Part shown: positions 41,719 through 52,300 of the stretch, one piece after another
Position numbering within the stretch: position 1 is the first letter of the stretch
Layout of the letters: the number at the start of each line of letters is the position of its first letter
Assembly (NCBI GenBank): GCA_963169635.1
Contig: CAUJDL010000087.1
Span: 16,360-80,359, forward strand
Direction: 5' to 3'
DNA from: Bacteroidota bacterium
GTDB taxonomy: Bacteria; Bacteroidota; Bacteroidia; Chitinophagales; Chitinophagaceae
Length of the DNA: 64,000 nucleotides
Program-made: the position numbers and the translations under genes
The notes under the pieces: model-generated
Told to the model about the DNA's origin: nothing
The model's database searches: none
Seen by the model: the letters and a program-made list of their open reading frames with translations, nothing else

Positions 41719-42681
41719 CTAGTATGTTCTATCAGTTGTATATCTTACTAACTCTTCTAAAGCATCTCTTACATCAGATTTTGGAAACTTGTATAAAATA
41801 TTTAAAGCTTCATCTCTATATGCAATCATTTTTTTTGTAGCATAATCAATTCCACCATGTTCATTCACCATATTAATTACATAATTTACTTTTTCTTTTT
41901 CTGTGTTTTGATTTTTTACTATGTAAATAATTTTTTTTCTTATTTCAGGCTTACAATTATTTAGGGTATAAATGATTGGGAGTGTAAGTTTTTTTTCTCT
42001 AATATCATTGCCTGTTGGTTTGCCTATATTTTTTCCATTGTAATCAAATAAATCATCTTTTATTTGAAAAGCCATACCAGTTTTTTCGCCAAATAATTTC
42101 ATCTTCTCAATATCATTTTCATTATTAAAAGTAGATGCTGCACCAGCGGCACAAGAAGATGCAAGTAAAGAAGCAGTTTTTCCTTTAATAATTTCGTAAT
42201 AAACATCTTCTTTTAAATTAAGGTTTCTAGATTTTTCTATTTGTAATAATTCTCCTTCACTCATTTCTTTTACAGCAGTAGATAAAATTTGTAAAATTTG
42301 GTGGTCTTTATTATTTAATGAAAGTAATAATCCTTTTGATAATAAATAATCACCTACTAATACAGCAATTTTATTTTTCCAAAGTGCATTGATAGAAAAA
42401 AAACCTCTACGTTGCATGGCATCATCTACAACATCATCATGTACTAAAGTAGCAGTATGTAATAGCTCTACTAAAGATGCTGCTCTATACGATGTTTCAT
42501 TAATATTGCCACCCAATTTTGCAGAAAGTAAAACAAACATAGGCCTCATTTGTTTCCCTTTTCTTTTCACTATATATTCCATTATTCTATCTAATAAAGC
42601 AACTCTACTTTTAACAGCTTCTTTAAAGTGAGATTCAAATAGTTTTAATTCGGTAGCAATTATATTTTTGGCAAGATTCAT
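41719..42681 (-). CDS. Polyprenyl (trans-isoprenyl) diphosphate synthase
   Basis: First Asp-rich motif LVHDDVVDDAMQRRG; second FQIKDDLFDY; GKPTGNDIREKKLTLPIIY. Confidence 0.95.
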   Translation of the reverse strand: MNLAKNIIATELKLFESHFKEAVKSRVALLDRIMEYIVKRKGKQMRPMFVLLSAKLGGNINETSYRAASLVELLHTATLVHDDVVDDAMQRRGFFSINALWKNKIAVLVGDYLLSKGLLLSLNNKDHQILQILSTAVKEMSEGELLQIEKSRNLNLKEDVYYEIIKGKTASLLASSCAAGAASTFNNENDIEKMKLFGEKTGMAFQIKDDLFDYNGKNIGKPTGNDIREKKLTLPIIYTLNNCKPEIRKKIIYIVKNQNTEKEKVNYVINMVNEHGGIDYATKKMIAYRDEALNILYKFPKSDVRDALEELVRYTTDRTY

Positions 42682-42788
42682 TGGTTTAAAAATAATGTTG
42701 CAATATACTTACACAAAATTTAATGACAAGTAATAGTTGTAGCACTAATTATCCTATAAATCATATATTGTTAAAATATAGAAATATT

Positions 42789-42818
42789 TTGATTTTTTAT
42801 TTAGTTTAGCTACTTTTG
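42789..42818 (+). promoter_or_regulatory. Bacteroidota-type sigma-A promoter (TTG-N19-TAnnTTTG) for the first OmpA-family gene
   Basis: TTG at 42789-42791, 19-nt spacer, TACTTTTG at 42811-42818; start codon 51 bp downstream. Confidence 0.6.
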
Positions 42819-42868
42819 CCCTCTGATTAAGTCTAAAACACTTCAACAATAACTTATAAATACATACT

Positions 42869-44401
42869 ATGACAAGCAAAAAGTACACATTACTTGCAAT
42901 TTTATTTACACTTTTTCAAGTGGCAAGTTTTGCTCAAAACACAGATTGGGGGTGGGATTGGAAAGATAGTTCTAAAATCCCTGCAAAAAGATTACCTCAA
43001 CACAATGAATTTTTAAACAATAATTACCCTTATCCTGCTCAACCACGTGATCAGTGGGAATTAGGTATTGCTGCAGGCCCATCATTTATTATTGGTGATA
43101 TAGGTCCAAAAATTGGGTTTGGTGGTTCTATTACTGCTCGTAAAGCAATTAACCATACATTCTCTTTAAGAGCTGGTTATATCGGTTCTGTAAATTCTGG
43201 TAAACCAAGTACATGGGGTGGTATTATAGGCCAAAATGAATATAAAAACTGGAGACATAGTGGTGCTCTTGATGTAATAGTTTCGTTAAATACAAAAAGC
43301 TACTACAGAGGAAACCATAAAACTAACTGGTATTTAACTGCAGGTTACGAATTTATTGCAACTAGAGTTACCTATAAAGATCCACTAACGGGTAATTTTA
43401 GAACTTTTTATGGTTTTGGATTTCCAAATTCTCAATCTGGAATTATTGGTACAGTTGGTGGAAATAAAATTAATGGCAGAAATGCATGGACTATGTTACA
43501 TGGTGCAAGTGTAGGTGCTGGTGTTGCTTATAAATTAAGCAATAAAACAAATATTAAATTAGAACAAAGATTTACTAAAATCCTTACAGGATACGATTAT
43601 TTAGATGCTGTAAAAAGTGGTAATAGTAATGATATGTATAGTTTTACAAGTGTAGGTGTTAATATTAATATGGGTAAAACATCTAAACGTGTACAACCAT
43701 TATGGTGGATTAATCCAAACAACTTTGCTTATAACGAGTTAAATGCTCCTAAGCACATGAAAATGCCAAAAGTTAAATTGGATGATGCAGATGCTGATGG
43801 TGTTACAGACCAATTTGATTTAGAGCCAAACACACCAAAAGGTGCTAAAGTAGATGCTCGTGGTCGTGCATTAGATACTGATGGTGATGGTGTTCCTGAT
43901 TATAAAGATAAAGAACCTCTTACAGCACAAAAATGTTTCCCTGTAAATAATGATGGCGTTGGTACTTGTCCAGAACCTCCTTGTTGCAAAGAATTAAGAG
44001 ATGTTTTAAATAAATTAAAAGAAGATTTAGATAATGGTTCAATAGGTACTAAAAATACTTGTACTATTGAAGAATTACCAAGTATTCAATTTAAAGGTAA
44101 TGCTAAATTAACTAAAGATGCACAAGCAGTTTTAGCAACTGTAGCTCAAAAAATTAATGCAAACCCTAACTGTAAAGTAAAAGTTATTGGTTATGGTGCT
44201 ACTAGCAAATCTGCACAACAAGCTAGTTGGGAAAAAGTAAATGCAGTAATTAAATACTTAGTAGAAAAACAAGGTATTGCTGAAAGCAGATTAATATTTA
44301 CTTATGGTCAGGATGGAGATGCAAATTCTGTAGATTTACAAGGAACTACAGAAGAAGGTCCAAATAGTGTACCTGCTCCACATCCAAACTTAAGAAAGTA
44401 A
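42869..44401 (+). CDS. OmpA-family outer membrane protein with TSP3-like linker (paralog 1)
   Basis: Signal peptide, β-barrel-like N-terminal domain, LDDADADGVTDQFDLEPNTPKGA...DTDGDGVPDYKDKE linker, CFPVNNDGVGTCPEPPCC, OmpA-like C-terminus. Confidence 0.88.
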   Translation: MTSKKYTLLAILFTLFQVASFAQNTDWGWDWKDSSKIPAKRLPQHNEFLNNNYPYPAQPRDQWELGIAAGPSFIIGDIGPKIGFGGSITARKAINHTFSLRAGYIGSVNSGKPSTWGGIIGQNEYKNWRHSGALDVIVSLNTKSYYRGNHKTNWYLTAGYEFIATRVTYKDPLTGNFRTFYGFGFPNSQSGIIGTVGGNKINGRNAWTMLHGASVGAGVAYKLSNKTNIKLEQRFTKILTGYDYLDAVKSGNSNDMYSFTSVGVNINMGKTSKRVQPLWWINPNNFAYNELNAPKHMKMPKVKLDDADADGVTDQFDLEPNTPKGAKVDARGRALDTDGDGVPDYKDKEPLTAQKCFPVNNDGVGTCPEPPCCKELRDVLNKLKEDLDNGSIGTKNTCTIEELPSIQFKGNAKLTKDAQAVLATVAQKINANPNCKVKVIGYGATSKSAQQASWEKVNAVIKYLVEKQGIAESRLIFTYGQDGDANSVDLQGTTEEGPNSVPAPHPNLRK

Positions 44402-44436
44402 TTTTAGCTGAGTTATCCACATTTTTAATAAATTCT

Positions 44437-44466
44437 AAGGCTTCCTATTACAAGGAAGCCTTTTTT
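44437..44466 (+). terminator. Rho-independent terminator after OmpA paralog 1
   Basis: AAGGCTTCCT-ATTACA-AGGAAGCCTT followed by TTTT. Confidence 0.85.
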
Positions 44467-44616
44467 ATTAACCAGTGTGGAATAATAATTTAAAAAAAGC
44501 TTGATATGCAACTATTTATTACAATTTACAGTCTGAAATTTGCGTTATAGGTTTTTTTAGGTTAAAAAACTTCTTATCCACATTCCTATGAATTGTTATA
44601 AACAATTTATTAAACT

Positions 44617-46344
44617 ATGGCAAGAAAAAAAATATCACTCCTAATAATTGCTTTTTTAGCAATTTCCACTTTTGGATATGCTCAATTAGGTGGTGCACAT
44701 GATTATTCAGATTCATCTTACATTGCTCCAAGAAATATGAAGCAACAAGATGACTTCTTAGCAAATAAAGGTAATTTCCCTTCTAAACCAAGAGACCAAT
44801 GGCAGTTTGGTATTTTTGTGGGCTATCCTTATGTAGATGGTGATTGCCCTACAGCTTTTAAAGGTTTAGGAAGTGGTTTTCAATCTTATACTTATGGGTT
44901 TGGAGTAAGTTTAAGAAAAGCGATGGGTTATGTATTTTCTATAAGAGGATCATTTGCTTATTATAATATGCTAGGTTTAGATTATCAACCTAACTCTAAT
45001 TTTAATAATAGCCCTGTAATTATGAATTTATATCAAGGTACAAATACAAGATATATTCATAATCATAGAACTATGGCATTTGTACCTTCAATTGAAGGTT
45101 TAGTTTCTCTTAGTAATATTATGTTTCATACAAAACAAAAACGCTGGAATGTTTATGGACTTTTTGGCTATGGAGCATTAATATATAACACCAAAATGAA
45201 CATAATGAAGCCAGATGGTTCTTCTTATGCTGCAGAATTTCTTCAAGTTGCTAATGCGTATAGCTCTGGTGTAAAAAGAGTGGAACTAAGAAAAATGTTG
45301 AGAAACTTGTTAGATGGATCTTACGAAACACAAGCAGAAGTAAATGATAGAAGACCAGGGCTAAATAAAAATTGGCATATAAGACATTGCTTTACTTCTG
45401 GTTTTGGAGTAGAATATAGAGTTGGAAAAAGTTGGTCATTAAGCCTTGAATATAAAAGAATGCAAACCAGAGATGATTATGTTGATGGTTGGTACAGACA
45501 AAGTGGCGATTTAAGATTCCCTGTATTTACTTCTGAATGGGATAATGTGGCATTTGGTGGTATTGGTGCAAACTTTAATATTGGTAACTCTAAGAAAAGA
45601 GTACCTCCATTATGGTGGTTAAACCCATTAGAATTTGCTTATGCAGATTTAAATAATAATAAGCAAGCTATTGCTAAAATGTTTAAAGTTAAAGATGATG
45701 ATAATGATGGCGTATTAAATGAATTAGATTTAGAGCCAAATACACCAGAAGGATGTCCTGTTGATACTCATGGAGTAACTGCAGATACAGATGGTGATGG
45801 TGTACCAGATTGTAAGGATAAAGAAAAACTTACTTTACAAAAATGTTTCCCAGTAGATGCTGATGGAGTTGGTAATTGTCCAGAACCTCCTTGTTGCGAT
45901 TCTTTAGCCAATAAAATTAATAATATTGGTGTAGTTGGTACAAATTCTAAAGAATGTAATATTAAAGATTTACCATCTGTACAATTCCGTGCAAATAGTT
46001 ATAAACTAACAAGCGATGCAGAAGCTGTACTATCAGTAATTGCAGATAAAATTAGAAATAACCCTAACTGTAATGTAAAAGTGATAGGTTATGGTAATAA
46101 AACAAAAGCACAACAACAACTTAGCTGGGATAGAGTAAATGCAATTATCAGATATTTAGTAGAGCAACAAGGTATTGCAGAAAATAGATTTATTTTTAGT
46201 TATGGCAGCGAGTCTGATGGTGATTTATTATCTGTAGATTTAATACCTACAATGGAAACAGGTCCAAATACTGTACAACCGCCACATCCTCAATTAAGAA
46301 AAGCTAAAACTACCAAAAAAGCAGCAAAGAGAAGTCCGTTTTAA
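44617..46344 (+). CDS. OmpA-family outer membrane protein with TSP3-like linker (paralog 2)
   Basis: Same architecture as paralog 1 (DDDNDGVLNELDLEPNTPEGCPVDTHG..., CFPVDADGVGNCPEPPCC, RNNPNCNVKVIGYGNKTKAQQQLSWDRVNAIIRYLVEQQGI). Confidence 0.88.
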   Translation: MARKKISLLIIAFLAISTFGYAQLGGAHDYSDSSYIAPRNMKQQDDFLANKGNFPSKPRDQWQFGIFVGYPYVDGDCPTAFKGLGSGFQSYTYGFGVSLRKAMGYVFSIRGSFAYYNMLGLDYQPNSNFNNSPVIMNLYQGTNTRYIHNHRTMAFVPSIEGLVSLSNIMFHTKQKRWNVYGLFGYGALIYNTKMNIMKPDGSSYAAEFLQVANAYSSGVKRVELRKMLRNLLDGSYETQAEVNDRRPGLNKNWHIRHCFTSGFGVEYRVGKSWSLSLEYKRMQTRDDYVDGWYRQSGDLRFPVFTSEWDNVAFGGIGANFNIGNSKKRVPPLWWLNPLEFAYADLNNNKQAIAKMFKVKDDDNDGVLNELDLEPNTPEGCPVDTHGVTADTDGDGVPDCKDKEKLTLQKCFPVDADGVGNCPEPPCCDSLANKINNIGVVGTNSKECNIKDLPSVQFRANSYKLTSDAEAVLSVIADKIRNNPNCNVKVIGYGNKTKAQQQLSWDRVNAIIRYLVEQQGIAENRFIFSYGSESDGDLLSVDLIPTMETGPNTVQPPHPQLRKAKTTKKAAKRSPF

Positions 46345-46366
46345 TTTGCTCAATGAATAATAAATT

Positions 46367-46402
46367 AAGCTATCTATAAAAATTATAGGTAGCTTTTTTA
46401 TT
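46367..46402 (+). terminator. Terminator after OmpA paralog 2
   Basis: AAGCTATCTATAA-AAAA-TTATAGGTAGCTT + T-run (one G-U pair). Confidence 0.8.
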
Positions 46403-46519
46403 TAATTACTATAATCAAAAATACTTAACCTTTATTTATGTATAAAAGTGCATACTTACATCATTAATAAGCTAATTTTCAACAATCAATATTTTCATTT
46501 ATTTATAAATTAAGTTTGT

Positions 46520-47341
46520 ATGAATAATTCATTTGGTATGGAGCAACATTTTGAAAGAAATAAAAATATACAAGCTACATCAGTAACTATTTTAGTAACA
46601 GTAAGTATATTTTTTATTTTCTTTTATATAAGATGGAATTTACCCATAATAGAAAAGCCTTTATTATCAGAAGGGATAGAAGTTAATATTGGCAATAGTG
46701 ATGTTGGTAGTGGCGATGTACAACCTCTTGTACCTGGCGAACCTGGACAAGAATCTGATCCTGAAAATACACCTTCTACTACAGCAACTACAACACCTAC
46801 AACTACAGAAAGTAATGAAAATGACGACCCAGATGCTGTAGCAACTCACAATAATAATACAACCAAAAAAGAAGTAAAACCTGCAACTACTGCACCTACA
46901 CCACCTAAGCCAAAAACTGTAATGCCAAAATATAGTGGTGGTAAAGGTACTGGTGGAAATAATGCAGATAATTATAATGATAGTAGAAGCGAAGGCAACG
47001 ATCCTTCTGGAAATGGAGATAAAGGAAAACCTTGGGGTACAATTGATGGTACAGCTTATGATGGCCCTGGAGGTACTAGAGTATATGGTTTAGGTAAAAG
47101 AAAAATTACACATTTCCCAACATTTACAGACGATTTTTCTGAAAATGCAAAAGTTGCTGTAAATATTATTGTAGATAAAAATGGAAAAGTAACTTATGCT
47201 GTAGTAAATCCTAATGGTACAAGTACAGCAAATAAACAAACCAGGGCTGTAGCATTAAAAAGAGCCAAAGAAATTAAATTTGAACCAAATGATCAAGAAC
47301 AAAGAGGTACAATTATTCTTGATATGAGAGTAACAGGTTAA
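46520..47341 (+). CDS. TonB-like energy transducer protein
   Basis: N-terminal TM (SVTILVTVSIFFIFFYIRW), Pro/Thr-rich linker, TonB-C-like end (VAVNIIVDKNGKVTYAVVNPNGTSTANKQTRAVALKRAKEIKFEPN). Confidence 0.8.
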   Translation: MNNSFGMEQHFERNKNIQATSVTILVTVSIFFIFFYIRWNLPIIEKPLLSEGIEVNIGNSDVGSGDVQPLVPGEPGQESDPENTPSTTATTTPTTTESNENDDPDAVATHNNNTTKKEVKPATTAPTPPKPKTVMPKYSGGKGTGGNNADNYNDSRSEGNDPSGNGDKGKPWGTIDGTAYDGPGGTRVYGLGKRKITHFPTFTDDFSENAKVAVNIIVDKNGKVTYAVVNPNGTSTANKQTRAVALKRAKEIKFEPNDQEQRGTIILDMRVTG

Positions 47342-47365
47342 GTTTGTTTTATCTTAGTTTGCATA

Positions 47366-48658
47366 ATGAATTATCAACAAACATTAGCTTATCTTTTAGA
47401 GCAATTACCTATGTTTAGTAAGACAGGTAGTGATGCGTATAAAGCTAATCTTGCTAATACTATTTTTTTATGTAATGAACTTAACAATCCTCAATTAAAA
47501 TTTCCATCAGTACATATTGCAGGCACAAATGGCAAAGGTTCTGTTAGCCATACATTAGCTGCAATTTTACAAACAGCAGGTTACAAAACTGGTCTATATA
47601 CATCGCCACATTTAAAAGATTTTAGAGAAAGAATAAAAGTAAATGGTATCATGTGCTCTGAAGAGTTTGTTGTAAATTTTACAAGTAATATGCAACAAAC
47701 TATTGAAAAAATTAAACCTTCTTTTTTTGAAATTACTGTAGCAATGGCTTTTGAATATTTTGCACAGCAAAATGTAGATATAGCAATTATTGAAACTGGT
47801 TTAGGTGGCAGATTAGATAGTACAAATATTATTACACCACAACTGTCTATTATAACAAATATTGGGTTAGACCATATTCAAATTTTAGGAGATACTATTG
47901 AAAAAATTGCTTGGGAAAAAGCAGGAATAATTAAAAATAAAGTACCTGTAATTATTGGTGAAGCAACTGAAGAAACAAAACATGTATTTGATAAAGTTGC
48001 AAAAGAAAAAAATGCTCCCATATATTATGTGCAAGATGAAATGCAAATGGAAAGTTTTATGTATAACAATTATTTATTGCAATTAAATGTTTTACATAAA
48101 TCAACTAATAAACTACAAACTATTTCTACAGATTTATTAGGTATATATCAAACCAAAAATATACTTACTGTTTTAACTGCTATTCATCAATTACAAAAAT
48201 TAGGATTTAAAATTTTGGAGCATCATATACATTTTGCTTTAAAAAATGTACAACAAATTGCAGGGTTTAAAGGAAGATGGCAATTACTTCAAACAAACCC
48301 AACTATTATAGCAGATGTAGCACATAATGAAGATGGTATTAAACAAGTGTTGTTACATCTTAAACAAATTAGTTTTAAAAACTTGCATATTATTATAGGA
48401 ATGGTGAAAGATAAAGATGTAAGTAAAGTACTTTCTTTATTACCTAAAAATGCAAATTATTATTTTACACAAGCTCAAATTCCCAGAGCATTACCATCAA
48501 TTGATTTAAAAAATTTGGCTAATACATTTTTATTAAAAGGGAATAATTATGCTAATGTTACATTAGCTCTACATGCTGCTAAAAATAATGCAACGACAAA
48601 CGATTTAATTTTAGTAATTGGTAGTGTATTTTTAGTAGGAGAAATTGACAACTTATAA
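47366..48658 (+). CDS. folC: Bifunctional folylpolyglutamate synthase/dihydrofolate synthase
   Basis: HIAGTNGKGSVSHTLAAILQTAGYKTGLYTSPHLKDFRERIKVNG; IETGLGGRLDSTNII. Confidence 0.96.
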   Translation: MNYQQTLAYLLEQLPMFSKTGSDAYKANLANTIFLCNELNNPQLKFPSVHIAGTNGKGSVSHTLAAILQTAGYKTGLYTSPHLKDFRERIKVNGIMCSEEFVVNFTSNMQQTIEKIKPSFFEITVAMAFEYFAQQNVDIAIIETGLGGRLDSTNIITPQLSIITNIGLDHIQILGDTIEKIAWEKAGIIKNKVPVIIGEATEETKHVFDKVAKEKNAPIYYVQDEMQMESFMYNNYLLQLNVLHKSTNKLQTISTDLLGIYQTKNILTVLTAIHQLQKLGFKILEHHIHFALKNVQQIAGFKGRWQLLQTNPTIIADVAHNEDGIKQVLLHLKQISFKNLHIIIGMVKDKDVSKVLSLLPKNANYYFTQAQIPRALPSIDLKNLANTFLLKGNNYANVTLALHAAKNNATTNDLILVIGSVFLVGEIDNL

Positions 48659-49175
48659 ATCAATAATCAAAATTTTATATTTTTTAATCTTTTTTCATTA
48701 ACCAAAAAAGGTAAATATTTTTTTTAGTAATATAAAGAACTATTACTATTAAATTGAACATTTATACAATTAACATTCGTTATTTTTTTTAATTTTTAAT
48801 TTACAAGCATTAAATGGTAGCTTTTTACTTACTCAATTATTTTGAAATTTGATAATCATAACTTTCAAAGGCTTTAATTAATTTTGATTTTATATATCAG
48901 AAAATCAATTTGTTGCAATAATTTGTTTTTAATTAATATTTCAACAAAAGTGTGTAATTTTTAAAAATACGTAATTTCTGCAACTATATATTTTTTTTAA
49001 TATACATTTTCTAACGAGTCATTTTCTTGTAGTTTAATGTTTTTTTACAACCTCAATTTTCAAATTAAAAATGTGGATAAAGATTCCAAGTTTTGGACAA
49101 ATCCTCAAATTGGACATATTTAGAATATCGGTTGCAACTTATTAATTGTTAATCACATCATGTATCAAGTTTAAG

Positions 49176-49183
49176 TACTTTTG
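49176..49183 (+). promoter_or_regulatory. Candidate -7 element (TACTTTTG) for the giant repeat protein
   Basis: TAnnTTTG match; implies a 5' leader of about 140 nt. No well-spaced TTG. Confidence 0.4.
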
Positions 49184-49329
49184 TGTTAGTTTTTCAAGAT
49201 CAAAATTCCTATTTAAGAACTACTCACCAAAGTCCTTTTCAAGCCAAATAGCAAAGTAATATTTGCAAAATTTTGTTTTAATCCAATCCCTACAGAAGGC
49301 AATTTTTCAAGATTCCTATTCTAAAATTT

Positions 49330-52300
49330 ATGAAGATTATGAAAGAATTTAACAAACTGAGTATTTTATTATTTGTATTTCTTGCCTTTGGGGGTATTCA
49401 AAAAGTACCAGCACAATTTAGCATTAATAATGCTGAAAACACATTTGTAAAAAATCAATATTCGCCTTCTCAAGGTTATGATTTATTTACAAATTTTGAT
49501 AAATCAGTTGTTACTACTTCTGATGATAATGTTTATACAGGAGGCTCTTGTGTAGCATTAACAAGTGGTGGTACTATTGGTTCTAATCAGCAAAATTGTG
49601 GTTCATTTACTGCTGCTGGTTTTACTAATATCACTTCTGCAAGTGGTGGTACAGGAGGTACAATAAAATATCAATGGCAAAAATTAATAAGTTGTGGTTC
49701 TTTTACTGATATATCTGGTAAAACTGCAGCTACATATTCTGCTGGTGCAGTTACTAAAACTACTATCTATCGTCGTAAAGCATGGAGAGATTGTTCTGGT
49801 GGTACTGGTAATACACCAATTTACTCAAATGAAGTTACAGTATTAATTGTTTATCCTGGTACTATTTCAGGAGATCAAAGTGGTAGTTGTAATTATGTAC
49901 CAACATCAATAACTGGTACAAATGAAAGTACTAATAACAATTATTGTTTAAGCGATGGTACTGCACAAAATCAAAGTTATCAATGGCAACAAAGTATAGA
50001 TGGTGGCATAACTTGGACAAATATTAGTGGTGCAACCTCTCAGAATTATGCACCAGGGGCATTAACACAAACAACAAAATATAGAAGGGCTACTACTGTT
50101 AGTGGCTTTACTTGTTATAGTAATGTAGTAACTAAAACTGTAACAGTAACACCAGTTGTTTTATCAGAAGAAAAATTCCCAAATAGTTTTAATACAGGAT
50201 TTTCTGCACCTATTAATACTACATTTGCAGGCTCTATAGGTACTTGGAGTGCATACTCTACAACAAATAGATCTACTATTGTAGTTAATAATGCATACTA
50301 TCAATCATCACCATATGCAATTAAAATTGTAAATTATAATACTAATGGTTATGCAGCAAGTACAGCAAGAGCTACATCACCTAAAGTAGATTTATCTACA
50401 GCATCAAATGCTAATTTAACTTTTAAATTATATACTTATGCTGTTTCTGCATCAAACACTTGCTATACATTTAAGATAGAATTTTCTAATGATAATGGTA
50501 GTACATGGAGTACAGCTTTATCATTAACATCTCAAGATATTTATAATACTTATGGCCTTAATCAATGGGGTACTGTAAATATACCAATTGCAGCAGCAAA
50601 TTATAATAGTAATTTTAAATATAGAATAAGTGGTACATCAAATGCAGGATGTAATTTTGATACATATATTTATTTAGACAATTTTGTAATTAACTCTTAC
50701 CCTGTATGCGTTAATTGTCCTACTGTAACAGAAGCAGGTGCAGAACAAACAAATTGTAATGATAATACATTTACCATGTCTGCTACTGCTGCACCAAATG
50801 GCTCTACAGGTACATGGAGTGTAATTAGTGGAAGTGCAACAATTGCAAATGTAAATTCAGCAACTTCTTCAGTTACTGTTACAAGTTCTCCTGCTGTTTT
50901 AAGATGGACAGTAACAACACCAAGCTGTTCTGATATTTATGATGAAGTAACATTAATCAATAATATTCCAGGTATTACTACATTATCTGATGAAAAATTC
51001 CCTAATAGTTTTAATACAGGATTTACAGCACCAATAAATACAACATTTACAGGCTCTACAGGATCATGGGGTGCTTATTCTACAACAAACAGATCTACCA
51101 TTGTAGTACATAGTAATTATTATCAATCATCTCCTTATGCTTTAAAGATTGTAAATTATAGTACTAGTGGTTATGCTGCAAGTACAGCAAGAGCTACATC
51201 GCCTAAAGTAAATTTACAAGGTGGACATAATATAGATTTAAGTTTTAGATTATATACATATTCTGTTTCTGCTGCTAATACTTGCTATTCATTTAATGTA
51301 GAATTTTCTAATGATAATGGTGGCAGTTGGACTACAGCCTATTCAAAAACAGCACAACAAATTGCCAATAGTTTTGGTCAAGGTACATGGAGTACAATTA
51401 CAATTCCTGTAGATCCTAGTTTTTATAATACTAATTTTAGATATCGTATAAGTGGTGTACAAGCTAGTGGTTGTGGTTATAATACTTATTTATATGTAGA
51501 TAATATAGTAATCAATACTTATGGTTCTTGTGAGCCTTGCCCTGAATCAACAAATGCTGGGTCTGAGCAAACACATTGTAATGATAATGTATTTACAACT
51601 TCTGCTACACCAGCACCTGATGGTTCTACTGGTACTTGGAGTGTAGTAAGTGGTGCAGCAACTATCAATGATGTAAACGCACCTGCAACATCTGTAACTG
51701 TTACAAGTTCACCTGCTACTTTAAGATGGACAGTAACAACACCAGGTTGTCCTGATGTTTATGATGAAGTTGTATTTACTAATGAAGTTACTGGATCTAC
51801 AACAATCTCTTATGAAACATTCCCTAACTGTTTTAATACAGGTTTCTCTGCACCAATTAATTCATCATTCACAGGTTCTACTGGTACTTGGGGTGCATAT
51901 TCTACAACTGCAAGATCTACAGTTGTAGTGTATGATGCAGTTTATCAATCATCTCCTTATGCATTAAAACTGGTAAATTATAGTACAAGTGGATATGCTG
52001 CAAGTACATCAAGAGCTACATCTCCAAAAATAAATTTAACAGGTGGTAATAGTGTAGATTTAAGTTTTAAATTATATACTTATTCAGTATCTGCATCTAA
52101 TACTTGTTATACATTTAAAGTAGAATTTTCTAATGATAATGGTAGTACATGGAATACTGTACATACTGCAACTGCACAAGAAATTTATAATACTTATGGT
52201 CTTAATCAATGGGGCACAGTAACTATACCAGTACCTGTAAGTTATTATAATGCTAATTTTAAATATAGATTAAGTGGTGTACAAAATGCAGGATGCGATT

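Noticed and set aside
48725-48748. TAGTAAT-N10-ATTACTA inverted repeat downstream of folC
   Set aside because: AT-rich and weak, no T-run; likely chance in a very AT-rich spacer.
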